From: Dama dama
Taxonomy: Eukaryota > Chordata > Mammalia > Artiodactyla > Cervidae
Assembly (NCBI RefSeq): GCF_033118175.1
Contig: NC_083710.1
Span: 35,557,501 to 35,621,500, forward strand
Length of the DNA: 64,000 nt
Reading direction: 5' to 3'
Positions 33,651 through 44,867 of the stretch are shown here, piece after piece; position 1 is the first letter of the stretch, and the number at the start of each line of letters is the position of its first letter. The notes under the pieces were generated by a model, which worked only from the letters and a program-made list of their open reading frames with translations, was not told the DNA's origin and did not search any database. Both the position numbers and the translations under genes were made by a program.

Positions 33651-35154
33651 CTGTGTTTAAAAAAAAAGTATCAGCGGTTCTATTTGAATCGTGTGGGGCC
33701 TCTGGCCTCCCTCTCCCATACGATTTTTGTAGACGGCCTTCAAGGGTTGTCTTACCAGTGCCCACAGGCCAGTCTGTTACTGGCACCTACCCTGACGCCC
33801 ACCACGTGCTGTTTTCTCTCCAGAGCAACAGGCTTCAGGAGTGTTCAGTGAGTCCCTCTCTCGGCATGGATTGTCCAGTCTGAGTAACTCACCCTAAACC
33901 TTTTCCTTTTCTCTTCCACCTTGACATTGATGGAAGCAAAGATGATTTCTGCAGGATGAGGGTATTCTCCTACTCAGGGACCTGGAGGGTGAATGTGGCA
34001 CCTCTTACTGAGGACTTCAATAGTAAGTGTTTGTAGATTTAAAGAAAACTTGGAGGGTTTGCAACAAGCAGAACCAGTCTCACCTCAAATAGTTTTCCAT
34101 GGATGAGTGAACTCCTTACCTTTAAGCATGGCCTTTAGAATAATTCTGTTTCCCCCAATGGATGACGGTGACTCTTGAGTCACAAGGATGGACTGGTCTG
34201 TGGCCTGAAGTGAGATTTCCAGCAGGAGACTTGGTTTTGAGACCTCACAGTGTGAGTGTTTCCTGTCCTGTCTGTCTTCCTTTCCCTGCCTACGGGAGCT
34301 CCCGGCTCAATGATCAGCCAGGTGGCAGCATAAAGCCATAAACCCAGCGACGGTTGAGCCCTCCTTTGACTGCTCAGGTGTCTCCAACCCTCTCCTCTTC
34401 CCCCATTTTCACCAGAGCAAACCCAGGACACGTCTCCTCCCCCAAGCCTTTGAAAGCCTTTGGCTCAGAAACAGCAGGACACCAAAGATAAGCCACTGGA
34501 AGGGAAAGAGCTGAGGGCTTGTTTATAGCTGGCATGACACTCTGTGGTGTATCATGGAGAGTAGATCAGCTGAGAAGGTCTGGGGGCTTCTATGACCATC
34601 ACCCCAAACCCCACTCCAGACTAACACTGCCAAGCTCTTGTTTTTTCAGTAAAGTACTTGGCCCGTGGTTTCTCATAGGCACAGCAAGCAGGTGATGGAT
34701 GGTGACTGTGCATTCATAATGTTTTGGAAGACAGTCAGGGGCTGGAGGACGCCAGGTGTACTGGGAGACCTTGGGTCTTGCAGGAGCTGCGCTATTTTCA
34801 TAGCGATGTCCTTACCCCTGGCAGGGAGCTGGGCATTTCTACCCCAGTCCCTCAGTGGGTTCCGGAGCCCTGCGGTCTTGCAGTCATGTACAATTCCAAA
34901 GGATATGGTGCTCGCCATTTGGCTAGTGTTCCTCATCCTCCAGGACCTTAATTCTTTATATATATATGATATTTAGAAATTGATGTTGTAGAAGAGAAAG
35001 AGGGAACCTCAAGAGCTCAGACTCTAATTAGGCGAGAGGGAGTGGGATTCTGTACCAGTGGAGGCATTGTGTTTAGGAGTAGAGGAAAGGCAGTGGATAT
35101 AGGGAGAGACAGAGGTCTGCTGAAAGAGATGGTCATGGGAAGATGAGGTCTTTT
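33651..35154. other. No gene seen; unique sequence
   Basis: Single-copy DNA without recognised repeats. No splice-flanked coding segment or domain. Confidence 0.45.
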
Positions 35155-35306
35155 TTAAAATTAAATTCTCTTATTTAGCTTCACTGGGTCTTGGTTGCAG
35201 CACACAGGAGCTTCAGTCTTCGTCTTGGCCTGTGGGTTGATCCCCTGACCTGGGTCCCCTGCATTGGGAGTACAGAGTCTTAGCCACTGGACCACCAGGG
35301 AAGTTC
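35155..35306 (-). mobile_element. CHR-type SINE
   Basis: TTCACTGGGTCTTGGTTGCAGCAC to GGACCACCAGGGAAGTTCC, minus strand. Confidence 0.9.
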
Positions 35307-35959
35307 CAGAACTCTGGCTCTTAATTCCCACAGAGAACATTGGGTCTGTCATTGCTGCTTGAGTCATTGCAACTGTACACATCTCTGTGTCATTTTGGAG
35401 CACCCGGCTAATGCCTCGTTAAAAAAAGGAAGAAATTATAGTTAGACTCCACGGAGAATTGTTGCCTCGTGGATCTGCTCTGGGTGGGCCCTGGACCTCG
35501 GAGAGAAGTCTCATTTCTAGCTAACAATGTAGAGTTTGTGAACAAACTGAATCCCTAAGAAGAGACACTTTCTTTTCCTTCTCTAGCTATTAAGTGGAGG
35601 CCAATATCACGGGGCAGTTACTACCAGCAAGAGCCTTAGAGCTAAGGCTAGCTGGTTCTTTTCTGGGATAGCAAGAAGATACCACTTCTTCTTTTTTTAA
35701 AAAGCATTTATTTGTCAAGTCTTCCTTGCAGCAGATTCAGGCTCGGGTCTGCCCGACTCCACCTCCTGGTTCCGTTCACTCCTCTATGTGCCAGCCTCAC
35801 ACGACACAAAGTGGTGTGTGCCGGTGTCGTCCCGGTCAGTTTTACTTCTGGAAGCATTCAGAGAAGAGTTCTTGCGGCCTGGGTCCAGGAGGAAGCACAT
35901 CTCTGAGGAGGGGAGGCTTGACTTTTTCCTTCAGGAAGGACAGGACTTAGGCTGAAAGT
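35307..35959. other. No gene seen; unique sequence
   Basis: Single-copy DNA. A short T/A-rich piece at 35690-35720 may be a lost SINE tail. Confidence 0.4.
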
Positions 35960-36162
35960 AAACGTGTTAGTCACTCAGTTGTGTCCCACTCTTTATGACC
36001 CCACAGGCCTGCCAGGCTCCTCTGTCCATAGGATTTCCCAGGCAAGAACACTGGAGTGGGTTGCCATGCCCTCCTCCAGGAGATCTTCCCAACCCAGGGA
36101 TCAAATCCAGGTCTCCTGCATGGCAGGCAGGTTCTTTACCATCTGAGCCACCAGGGAAGCTG
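35960..36162 (-). mobile_element. Bov-tA SINE
   Basis: Minus-strand copy ending ATCTGAGCCACCAGGGAAGC, immediately left of the L1 5'-end insertion. Confidence 0.93.
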
Positions 36163-36178
36163 TTAAGACTTAGATGCA

Positions 36179-36361
36179 GGAGGAGGAGCTAAGATGGTGG
36201 AGGAATAGGACGGGGAGACCACTTTCTCCCCCACAGATTCATCGAAAGAACATTTGAACGCTGAGCAGACTCCACAAAACAACTTCTGATCACTAGCAGA
36301 GGACATCAGGCACCCAGGAAAGCAGCCCATTGTCTTCGAAAGGAGGTAGGGCAAAATATAA
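36179..36361 (+). mobile_element. L1 5' end only, flanked by target-site duplication
   Basis: Starts at the very 5' end of ruminant L1 (GGAGGAGGAGCTAAGATGG) and stops about 180 bases later in the A-rich CAAAATATAAAA. Direct repeats AAGACTTAGATGCA at 36165-36178 and 36362-36375 flank it. The left flank reads TT|AAGA, a good L1 endonuclease site. Too short to code. Confidence 0.88.
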
Positions 36362-36375
36362 AAGACTTAGATGCA

Positions 36376-36639
36376 TGGGCTGCACATGGATGGATGAGAT
36401 GGGGAAGAGAGAGGAGCTGGAAAGGACAGTATGAGAAGATGCACAAGAGTATATGTTGGGGACATAATGAATTTATGAGGCTAGAGGGACAGTTGAGGGA
36501 GGGCTTGTTGAAGGGGCCTGGTGTTAAAGAGTGTTGGGCTTCAGAGTAAGACTGTTCTTACAGTTGGTGGTAGGAGTACCAAATTGTCATTCCATTTCTC
36601 TCATTACCTTCTTGTTCCCACTGACTTATTTTTCTTTTC
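36376..36639. other. No gene seen; unique sequence
   Basis: A/G-rich single-copy DNA. Confidence 0.4.
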
Positions 36640-36773
36640 TTTTCTTAAATTTATTTGGCTGTGTTGAGTCTTAGTTGCGGCATGTGGGATCTAATTCCCT
36701 GACCAGGGATCGAACCCGGGCCCCCTTCATTGGAAGCTCGGCGTCGTAACCAGTGGGCCACAGGGGAAGTCCC
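36640..36773 (-). mobile_element. CHR-type SINE
   Basis: TTTATTTGGCTGTGTTGAGTCTTAG to GGGCCACAGGGGAAGTCCC. CTGACTT at 36621-36627 and 36778-36784 is a possible short target duplication. Confidence 0.9.
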
Positions 36774-36929
36774 TCCTCTGACTTGGTTTGTGGCCCGGAT
36801 AATTCCTGGGGAGAGGAGTGGCTGATCGTTTCTCTAAGCCGGGAAGGAGGAGATGGCTGCCGGTCCAGTCCTTGCTGCCGCCTGCCTCCGAAGGGCAGGG
36901 AGAGAGCGTCTTCCCAGCGCTGTCCAGTG

Positions 36930-37370
36930 CAGGACCAGCGGAAGACAGGCGTTAGCATAAAATGAAGAGAGAGCGCACCGGGCCGGACTCGCATTAGCAG
37001 ACAATATTGCTTTGATTGCAGACAACACACATGAATTGAATTGATAAAGGAATCTTCCCATCAAAGCCAGAAATGAGTGGAAATTAACTTTAACAAAGTA
37101 AGCAACTGTGATCGAGACAGATAGAAGAAACCCAACTGCATACTTTGTACGTGTCAGAGACTTCAAGCCGCAGAGCGTTCAGGCCCATCAGCACGCGGGC
37201 GTGATTAATAAACACTTACCCGGACATTCATCTGACGGGCGACTGACAAAGCCCCACAATGATGGAGAGAAGGGGCATTGCCTCTTGATAGATGCATCTG
37301 AAATGCTCATTTACTCCTTTTTGATGGATTTAAATGTCCAGGTACTCTCTCTCCATAGAAATTGATTCTG
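36930..37370. promoter_or_regulatory. Candidate conserved non-coding element C
   Basis: Repeat-free block with ACAATATTGCTTTGATTGC (SOX- and TCF/LEF-like), GAATTGAATTGATAAAGG, TTAACTTTAACAAAG and GTGATTAATAAACAC. About 10 kb upstream of GSX1. Motif clustering is what neural enhancers show; activity is inferred. Confidence 0.45.
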
Positions 37371-38327
37371 AAATGGGGCTGGGTTAAAAATAAGGGCTAG
37401 AGATGTAACTGCCTCGATGTGGCAGAAAATGTATTCCTCCTAGACATCCATGCATAGACGGACACGTGCTGGAGTTAACCAAGGTTTGCAAGATGCTGGG
37501 GGTGGGGAGGGCTGCTTATTTTAAGTGTGAAGTGGGATAGATGGACACAAAAATCCACCTGAGAGTCTGTAAATAATGTTGGAGGCTATGAACCAAAACT
37601 AGCCTTTTCCTTTCTTGTTTGAAACAGTTTAAAAATTATCTATTGGGGAAAAGATCTCAAAGGATAGGTTTACGTTTGGACTTACTAAGATGTGCACCAG
37701 ATCTGAATTTTCCACTGGAGGAGGCACGGATGTGGCCATGGACAAATGATGAATGTGGTCCCCAGAGGCAGGAAGCTCATTCATTCAGGCCCCCATCCGC
37801 CCTCCCCAGATAACAAGGCAGGTTTGGGTTTGCTAGGTTGAGTTTGCAACACTGGCGCCACTGTCCCCTTGGGTGCAAAGCCCAGGCCAGCAGGCTCCTG
37901 GCATTCCACCTGCAATTCTGTGTCTGCTCATGCAGACTCCCAGAGGACTGTGTGTCATGGCCCAGCCATGGGGGGTCTTGTTTGTTTGAGGTGTGATGTT
38001 GCAAAAGGTACTGCCAGGTAGAAGATTCCCTGGGAGACACAGAATGTCTCCACCACTCCCCAGACTCTTTAAGACAAGAAAAGTCTAGTTTGGAGGCTCT
38101 ATGTAGGGCAGTTTTATTTATCCAAACAATACTGTTCCCAGATGTAGATTCCATGAATCATCTCATGAATCTTCCTATAAAATACAGGAGGTGCTCTTAG
38201 AGTCCTAAGGTTCTGTTTTAGAGAATGTCTACCAGGACACAGAAGGAGAATTTAAGGCCCCTGTCAGCCCTGCTCATTCCCCATTGGGGCTGAACAGACT
38301 GTCATGAGCAAGACAGTCTTCCTTAGG
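37371..38327. other. No gene seen; unique sequence
   Basis: Single-copy DNA. Open frames are short and domain-free. Confidence 0.45.
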
Positions 38328-38537
38328 CCTCCATCTCTGAGTGGCTCAGACGGTAAAGAATCTGCCTGCAATGCAGGAGACCTGGGTTCTATCCCTGGGT
38401 TGGGAAGATCCTCTGGAGAAGGGAATGGCAACCCACTCCAGTATTCTTGCCTGGAGAATCCCATGGACAGAGGAACCTGGCAGGCTACAGTCTATGCCAT
38501 CACAAAGAGTCTGACAAGACTCTGTAACTAACACTTT
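38328..38537 (+). mobile_element. Bov-tA SINE
   Basis: GAGTGGCTCAGACGGTAAAGAATC to GACTCTGTAACTAACACTTTC, plus strand. Confidence 0.93.
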
Positions 38538-39089
38538 CAATTTTCTGAAAGAATCAGAGGACCTGGATAACTTAAGGAATGCTCTCCAGGGTTCTGAGGG
38601 CTGGCACTGGGCCCCTTAGGAATTTTCCCAGATACAAAGGACAAAAAAAGTCTGACGAACAATGGTTTAAACACATAGGATGTTATTTTTTTCATGAAAA
38701 CACCATGTGGTGAAGCTATGCAATTACTCTCTTAGGGAATCTAGGCTTTTCTTATCTTTCCTCCCCAGCATTTGTGGTCTGCTGTCTTTCATGTTCACAT
38801 TTGCCCTTCGTGGTGGGCAGAAGGCTGTGCTCCACACCTCATCATGTTCCAGGCAGTGGGGAGAAGGAGACAGACAAAGAGTGGCCACGGGCTTCTTGTC
38901 AGGAACCAAAGCTTCCTGGGAGCTCCACCTGGAGTTCCGCGACAAGCCATCCTTCTTGGAGGGAGTGGGGAACAGGGGCAGGGTGAGAATCAGGTCAGGC
39001 AGTCACTCATGTCCGTGACGAGTACTGAGACCGCACAAGGGAGAAGGAGGAGACTGACTCAGACTGTGGTCGGGGCGTCACAGTCTGCG
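38538..39089. other. No gene seen; unique sequence
   Basis: Single-copy DNA. Overlapping open frames of 70-110 codons have no domain. Confidence 0.4.
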
Positions 39090-39606
39090 TGGGCTTAGAC
39101 AGCACGCGTTTATTTTCTCACATCCTGAAGGCTGGAAGTCCGAGGTCGGGGGCCAGCAGGGTTAAGTTCTTGGTGAGGGTCCTCTTTCTGGTTTGCAGAC
39201 AGCTGTCTTCTCATTGTGTCCTCAGACAGCGTCAAACAGAAGGAGAGAGAAAGCAGGTTCTCTTCTGTCGCTCAGTCGTGTCCGGCTCTTTGCGACCCCA
39301 TGGACTATACAGTCCAGGGAATTCTCCAGGCCAGAATCCTGGAGTGGGTTGCCATGCCTTCCTCCAGGGGATCTTCCCAACTCAGGGATCAAACCCAGGT
39401 CTCCCACACTGCAGGCAGATTCTTTACCAGCTGAGCCACCAGGGAAGCCCTGTCTCTTCTTACAAGGGTGTTAATCCGACTGTGAAGTCTTCATTCTCCA
39501 CCCAACGATGGTCCAGAAGCCCTACCTCCTAACACCATCGCATTAGAGGTTAGGGTTTCAGCCTATGAATTTTGGGGGAACAGAAGCATTCAATCCATAG
39601 CAGGGG
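39090..39606 (-). mobile_element. MLT1-type LTR split by a Bov-tA
   Basis: Antisense MLT1: TTTATTTTCTCACATCCTGAAGGCTGGAAGTCCGAGG at the left, CAGCCTATGAATTTTGGGGG and ATTCAATCCATAGCA at the right. A SINE sits between. Confidence 0.88.
39264..39450 (-). mobile_element. Bov-tA SINE nested in MLT1
   Basis: GTCGCTCAGTCGTGTCCGGCTC to GAGCCACCAGGGAAGCCC. TCTCTTCT on both sides is a possible target duplication. Confidence 0.93.
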
Positions 39607-39624
39607 TGGTGAGAATTGTAGAGA

Positions 39625-39832
39625 GGGTTTTTGTTGTTGGAGTATAATTGCTTTACAACGTGTGTTAGTTTCTGCTGTGTAACAAGGTGAACCAGCTGCA
39701 CGTATACACATATCCGCTCCCTCTGGGTCTCCCTCCCGCCTCCTCCTCCATCCCACCCGCCCAGGGCCCCACAGAGCACTGAGCCGAGCTCCCTGTGCGC
39801 TACAACATGTAGCATGTTCTGTAGGATGGGCT
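39625..39832 (-). mobile_element. L1 3' end
   Basis: TTGGAGTATAATTGCTTTACAACG, TTTCTGCTGTGTAACAAGGTGAACC and CAGAGCACTGAGCCGAGCTCCCTGTGC mark the antisense L1 3' UTR. Confidence 0.9.
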
Positions 39833-40119
39833 TTTAAGTGAGGTTGACTCAAGATTTGCCACCTGAGGGTTCAGAAACCCTGCAACCTGCCAGGCACACA
39901 TTTTCTTTTAATGCTTGGTTGAACTAGCTTGACTCTCACCCCATCCAGGGAAGTCCAGTGCCCTCCCAAGACTTCTGGGGGTCCCTGCAGCCTGCTTCCA
40001 CTGAAGCCCCCCCTTCCTCTCTGCAGAATGTCCCCACAGGCTCCACTCTGTCCTTCCTCCTTCATTCTCCCTCTTTAGCATGGGGCTCTTACGTGCCGTG
40101 GTGTTTTCTTTTCCATGCA

Positions 40120-40620
40120 CATTTTTCATTCTTTTTAGTTAATTGGCGTTTACTTTAATCAGCTTCAGGGCTAAGGAATAAAACAGTATTTAGGACAAAA
40201 TCTTTCTCAGAACGGTGAGTCCGCATTTTTTAAGAACATTCTCTGAAGGGTGATTTACCTTTTTCCATCTGTAATCTGATTCTCAATGCCTTTTCAGAGC
40301 AGAGTCTCCCTTTTTCACCTTGAGATAGTTTTTCCTTTTCTTATGGACTCTGTGAGGCTGACATGTTTGATTGTGGACTCAATACATCCATGAGCTCTAA
40401 CTAGTCTCTCCCTTTCCAATAGCCTTTGATGTCAGTCCTTTCCAAAGGCCCAGTAGTCACATTTCATGAAAAGAGAAATAAAGCGGAAGGTTTTTGTCCC
40501 CCTGCCACCGATCAGAAATATGAAAACAATTTCTATTTTCTTTAGTAACAGCTAGGGGCAGAGACTACAAATGAACCTCCCTTCATGAGGCACAATCAAT
40601 AGAGATTTGGAGGTTTTCCC
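40120..40620. promoter_or_regulatory. Candidate conserved non-coding element D
   Basis: AT-rich, repeat-free half kilobase in an otherwise GC-rich area, with TTAGTTAATTGGCG, TTTAATCAGCTTC, GCCTTTGATGTC and ATGAAAACAATTTC. Regulatory role inferred from composition and motifs. Confidence 0.35.
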
Positions 40621-42868
40621 CCTAGTCTGGACTCCTCTTTGGGAACAAATGTGAGAATGAGGCCCATATCCTGCAAAGGCCAGAGGACAAAGGGACCTGT
40701 TGGTCGCCGTCCATGTGACTCCAGGAACGGCCAGGCCTGGAGCTCAGGTTCTGGGCTCTCCCATGGCAGGAGGTAATGATGGATGGAGGTCCAGTCTGAA
40801 TGTCTGAGCTGCCATGAATGAGGCAGGCCTGCTGCGCTTGCCCAGGGCCAGGCTTTCTCGGCAGTCGCTTTACAGCTTGCTGGAAAGCCCTGCGCTGTTT
40901 CTGTGACGGGCAGGACAGCCTGTCGGGCGAGACTGGACCAGCGGGGGCTGGACAGTCAGAGGAAGTAGGCCATCCAGGGTTTGGTAAGCCTCCTGTGTGG
41001 AGAGGGGACACAGAACTTCCCCCCTGTCCTGGGGGTCCCTGCGAGTTAGCCGGAGACTCCTCTGGGGCAGCTGGAAATGCAGTCCTGAATGCTGCCACCG
41101 CCACGTCCTCCCGTGTACCCCCAGCTTCCGCAGAGCCCCTCAAAAGGGGCAACTTGAGGTTAGAAGGGGGAGACTAACCTGGGGGAGGGGAGGAGATGGT
41201 TAAAAAGCCCCTCTCTAGGCTAAAGCACTGAAGTCCTCTGGGCAGCCTGCAGGGAGATGCCCTTCCAGAGGACGCTGCAAGGATGCAGCTCTGCCCAGGG
41301 CTCAGGCACTTCTGTAAACAGAGCATCTCTAAGACTTCCTTAGGACAGAATTTTGTATTCCGGAAGGGCTTCCTTGGGCTCTCACTTACCTTGAGTGTCT
41401 GGGGCACCCGTGTGGCCCCAGGACCTGACGATAACAATGCTTCCAACAAGCACAGTAATGATGGCTGATTCCACCGACCCAAGAGGAGAACAAAGGAAGA
41501 GGCCACGCGCACAGCAGAGCAGCTTCTCATCTACCTGAACAGCGAAGGTGCAGAAATGCACAAGTGATGGGCCCGCCAGGCTTGCTGCGTCCGATCCCTT
41601 TGTCCGTTCCTCCAGCCTCCAACCCCCCAGCCCCTCACATCTCCAGCCCCGTCAGGCAAGACTGTGCCAGCCCCGGGTGTCCTTGCAGAGGGGACTGAGG
41701 GGCAGGGACAGAGGTCTGGTCCTGGAGACGAGGAGGAAGGGCAGAGAGCCAGGCTGGGAAGGGGACAGGAAGAGTGCTTGGCAGCCTGGGCACATGCCCG
41801 TGGGCCCTTTTGCACCCTCGTCGCCACCTTGCTGGCACTAAAAGGAGAAGGGGCACAAGGTGGGCTGGATGCAACCGAGCTGGTGGCCGCGGCATGGGGC
41901 CTGTGACTCAGTGAGCCCAGATGGCCACGAGGTGGTGGGAAGAGGATGTGTGCTCGTGAGTGTCACCGTTGGCAGGGCTCTGTGCCTGGCCGCCATCCTG
42001 CATCGTCAACTATGTGCCTCCAAACAGCCCCACCAGCTAAGCCGTGGGCTCTGCTCTGGAGACGAGGCTACCGAGGCTCAGAGATATTGTCCAGGGTCCC
42101 GCGTGAGTGGCTGGGAAAACAGCTGTACCTGTCCTGTGAGGTTCTGGGCTCTTTCTTTGGCTCCGGAGGGAGGTGGGGGTGCACTGCCAGCCCCCCACCT
42201 GCCCACACCGGCTCCCTCCTCAGAGCCCCTCACCAGCAACTGCAACAGCTGAGCTGTGACCCACTCAACAGGCTGCCCTGTAGGCTGGGATGGCAGGGCC
42301 AAGCCCCTCTGTGCTCATGGGACTCCAGGCCTGCTCTCAGCCCCATCCCACCATGGGGCTTCTCTTCTTCCCCAGAAAAGTAACAGTGGTGTGAAGATGT
42401 TGCACCTAGAGAGATCGCTGGGCTCTGGAAGGGAGACAGCTTGCTGCCCCAGCTGTGGAGGGTGGTTTGCCTCCAAAACCAAAAAGACACACAGCGTGGT
42501 CAGACCATCCATGTTTCTCACGGGACACTTTGGTTTCTAGCGCTTCTGTGAAGTGCATTTCCACAGAAGGGTGAGCACACTCCCCTCCTTTCCTCTCTCA
42601 CACGCTCACACAAAGGGTGTTCCTTTCTGCCTGGGATGCAGTTCTACTCCCGGCAAGGCAGGAACTGTGTCCTAAAGAGTGAGCAGGCCTAGGAGGGTGG
42701 GGAGGGAGAGGAGAGATGCCAACTACAGGACCGTGGTTCCTCCCTCCTGGCCCCAGGGCTCACCGGTTATAGAGGAAGCTGCAAAACCAGCACCAGTTAT
42801 CACAGATGCCACATGCTGTTGGGGACTGGTTTGAGTTGGTTCATGGACTGGGAGAGGTGGACCCTGCA
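40621..42868. other. No gene seen; GC-rich unique sequence
   Basis: Over 2 kb without interspersed repeats, 55-60% G+C. Many overlapping open frames of 80-180 codons on both strands are chance products. No homology, start context or splice pattern supports any of them. Confidence 0.5.
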
Positions 42869-42965
42869 TGTGGTGGAACCCGAGACCTGCAAGGGCCAGG
42901 AGGCACCAAGGCTGGCAGGAAAAAGGCCTTGGAGAGCCTTTTTTGGAGAGCAGGAGATGTTGGCA
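42869..42965 (+). repeat. Unclassified repeat copy 1 (pair with 44046-44120)
   Basis: The segment with CCCGAGACCTGCAAGGGCCA and GCACCAAGGC, then AGATGTTGGC, recurs in inverted orientation at 44046-44120. About 48 of 55 bases match in the core. Family unknown to me. Confidence 0.6.
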
Positions 42966-43179
42966 GACCTGGGAGAACCAGTGCTAACATTGTGGGCCAA
43001 ACCGGAACACTCTGTTTTCTGGAAAGCCGTTTGCCAGGTCACAGGGAGGTCAGGGCCTGCCTTGCAATCTTCTCCCTGGGCTTGACTCACCCCCAGCAAC
43101 TTACTTTGGGAACAGACCTAGGAAAGGTTTCCCTGGTCCGTGAACATCCCTCAGCATCAAGTTAGAGATTCCCTGAGAG

Positions 43180-43460
43180 GGCAGGTGGTTGAACGCATTG
43201 CCTCAATAGACAGACGTTTGAATCCCAGCTCTGCCACCTGCTGGTTGTGGGACCAAGCAAGTCAATTAAACTCTAGCCTCCTCAATTTCATCACTGATAA
43301 AATGGGTTCCTCATTGGCTCATGGTGGGGAGTCAGTGCCAGAGTCGAGCATGAACAGACTCTCCACGTTCTTTGTTGATGGACAAAATGAGATGATGCTC
43401 ATAAAATTTCTCAGGTGGTGAGTGACATGTCATAAATGGTAAATGTCCAGCGATGATAAT
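43180..43460 (+). mobile_element. MIR SINE remnant
   Basis: TTTGAATCCCAGCTCTGCCACC, CAAGTCAATTAAACTCTAGCC, CATCACTGATAAAATGGG and AAATGTCCAGCGATGATAAT in MIR order, with a diverged middle. Confidence 0.8.
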
Positions 43461-43571
43461 TGGCATTAACATCACCTATAGGACTGCGGAGCTCAAGGCA
43501 GGTGGGCCCCCTGAGCCCAGCCTCACAGCCACTGGGGGCAGAATGCGCCATCCTCAGTCCCTGGCCACATG

Positions 43572-43787
43572 CGTGCTAGTTGCTAAGTCGTCTCTGACTC
43601 TTTGTGACCCCATGGACTGTAGCTGTCCAGGCTCCTCTGTCCACGGGATTCTCCAGGCAAGAATGACTGGGTTTGTCATTTCCTTCTCCAGGGGATCCTC
43701 CTGACCCAGGGATCAAACCCACATTTCTTATGCCTCCTGCAGTAGCAGGTGGGTTCTTTACCTCTGAAGCTACCTGGGCTTCCCAAT
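43572..43787 (-). mobile_element. Bov-tA SINE
   Basis: GCTAGTTGCTAAGTCGTCTCTG to GAAGCTACCTGGGCTTCCC. The flanks CTGGCCACATG and CTGGCCATGTG may be the remains of a target duplication. Confidence 0.92.
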
Positions 43788-44045
43788 CTGGCCATGTGGC
43801 CACAGTTATAAAGATTTAGTCCAGACAATCAGGAGACAATTTTCAACTTTGATGACTTGTTTGAAGTGGGCGCCTGGCCAGGAACCCACACCCACCAAAG
43901 GGTCAGCTTCCTCTTCCTTCCTCCCAACCCCCTGCCTTTGCGTGAGAGTCCGTGGGAGGGCACACAGTCTTGAATCCTTTATCTCTTGAAGCTTGGCAGA
44001 CCCCCAGCATCTGCATTTGCTTCCTCACAGAGGTGGCAAGAAAGG

Positions 44046-44120
44046 CCAACATCTACTCTCCATACCTTTCCTGCTGGCCTTGGTGCTTCCTGGCCCTTGC
44101 GGGTCTCGGGCTCCATCACA
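44046..44120 (-). repeat. Unclassified repeat copy 2 (inverted)
   Basis: Reverse complement matches 42869-42965. The short internal spacer between the core and the AGATGTTGGC block is 20-odd bases shorter here. Confidence 0.6.
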
Positions 44121-44599
44121 ACAACAAAGCCACATTGTTTTCTCCTGTAGCTAAAAGGATAGAAGCCCATTTCCCCCCCCCCTCACTGTTGCATAGACAG
44201 TCTTGGAGGTTCTGTCAAACAATCATTTCGTGTCCTGGGGAGGCTTCATCTCTTGGAACTGACATGTCTGGAGCCCTCACACAGCTCCCGAGATGAAATA
44301 GAAAGCTGTCAGTTTCCCTGAGGATCTCCCACCTGCAGCCTGGGGTCTCTGTTTCACCTTCAAGTGACCCAAGTCCCCACCCCATCCTCAGATGGCCTTC
44401 TGCTGGAGACATATGAAATTTGGGGGTTGGCAGGGCCATTCTAGCCCTCTGTCACACCAGCCTCCTTTGCCTGGTCAGTCTTCCTCTGGACGCAGCCACC
44501 AGGTCAGGGCAGTGGCCATGGTCTAGACCAAGCTGGCATCTGAAGGCTCCATTGTCCCTATTGTGCCATAAGTTCCTTGTTCAATTCAGAACTCACTGA

Positions 44600-44815
44600 C
44601 TTACCCCTTTGATGTTGTTGCATAGTGAGGAGAATTTGGGAGACGATTCCACGTTGGAAAGCCACCTGCCTAGAATGTTTCAGACTATACATTTCAGAGA
44701 AGCCACATTTGATATCAACTGGCATTGATTGGGTAGATTATTCTAAAGGGTCTTTCCTAGTAGTGGGTAATAATTACCTACAGACTAAACACAACTGTGG
44801 TTCTGTCTAACAAAA
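44600..44815. promoter_or_regulatory. Candidate non-coding element E with TAAT palindrome
   Basis: AT-rich unique stretch holding the perfect palindrome GGTAATAATTACC (44766-44778), i.e. two TAAT half-sites facing each other, plus ACAACTGTGG. Function inferred. Confidence 0.3.
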
Positions 44816-44846
44816 CTTAAAAGCAGGGATTTTTCCTGCTTTTAAG
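44816..44846. repeat. Perfect 12-bp stem hairpin
   Basis: CTTAAAAGCAGG and CCTGCTTTTAAG flank a 7-base loop GATTTTT. A second 8-bp hairpin (CCTCCAGG/CCTGGAGG) follows at 44853-44877. Confidence 0.9.
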
Positions 44847-44867
44847 CAGGATCCTCCAGGACCTCTT

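Noticed and set aside
40622..41152. 176-codon minus-strand frame
   Set aside because: GC-rich chance frame with an overlapping opposite frame of similar size; no domain or splice support.
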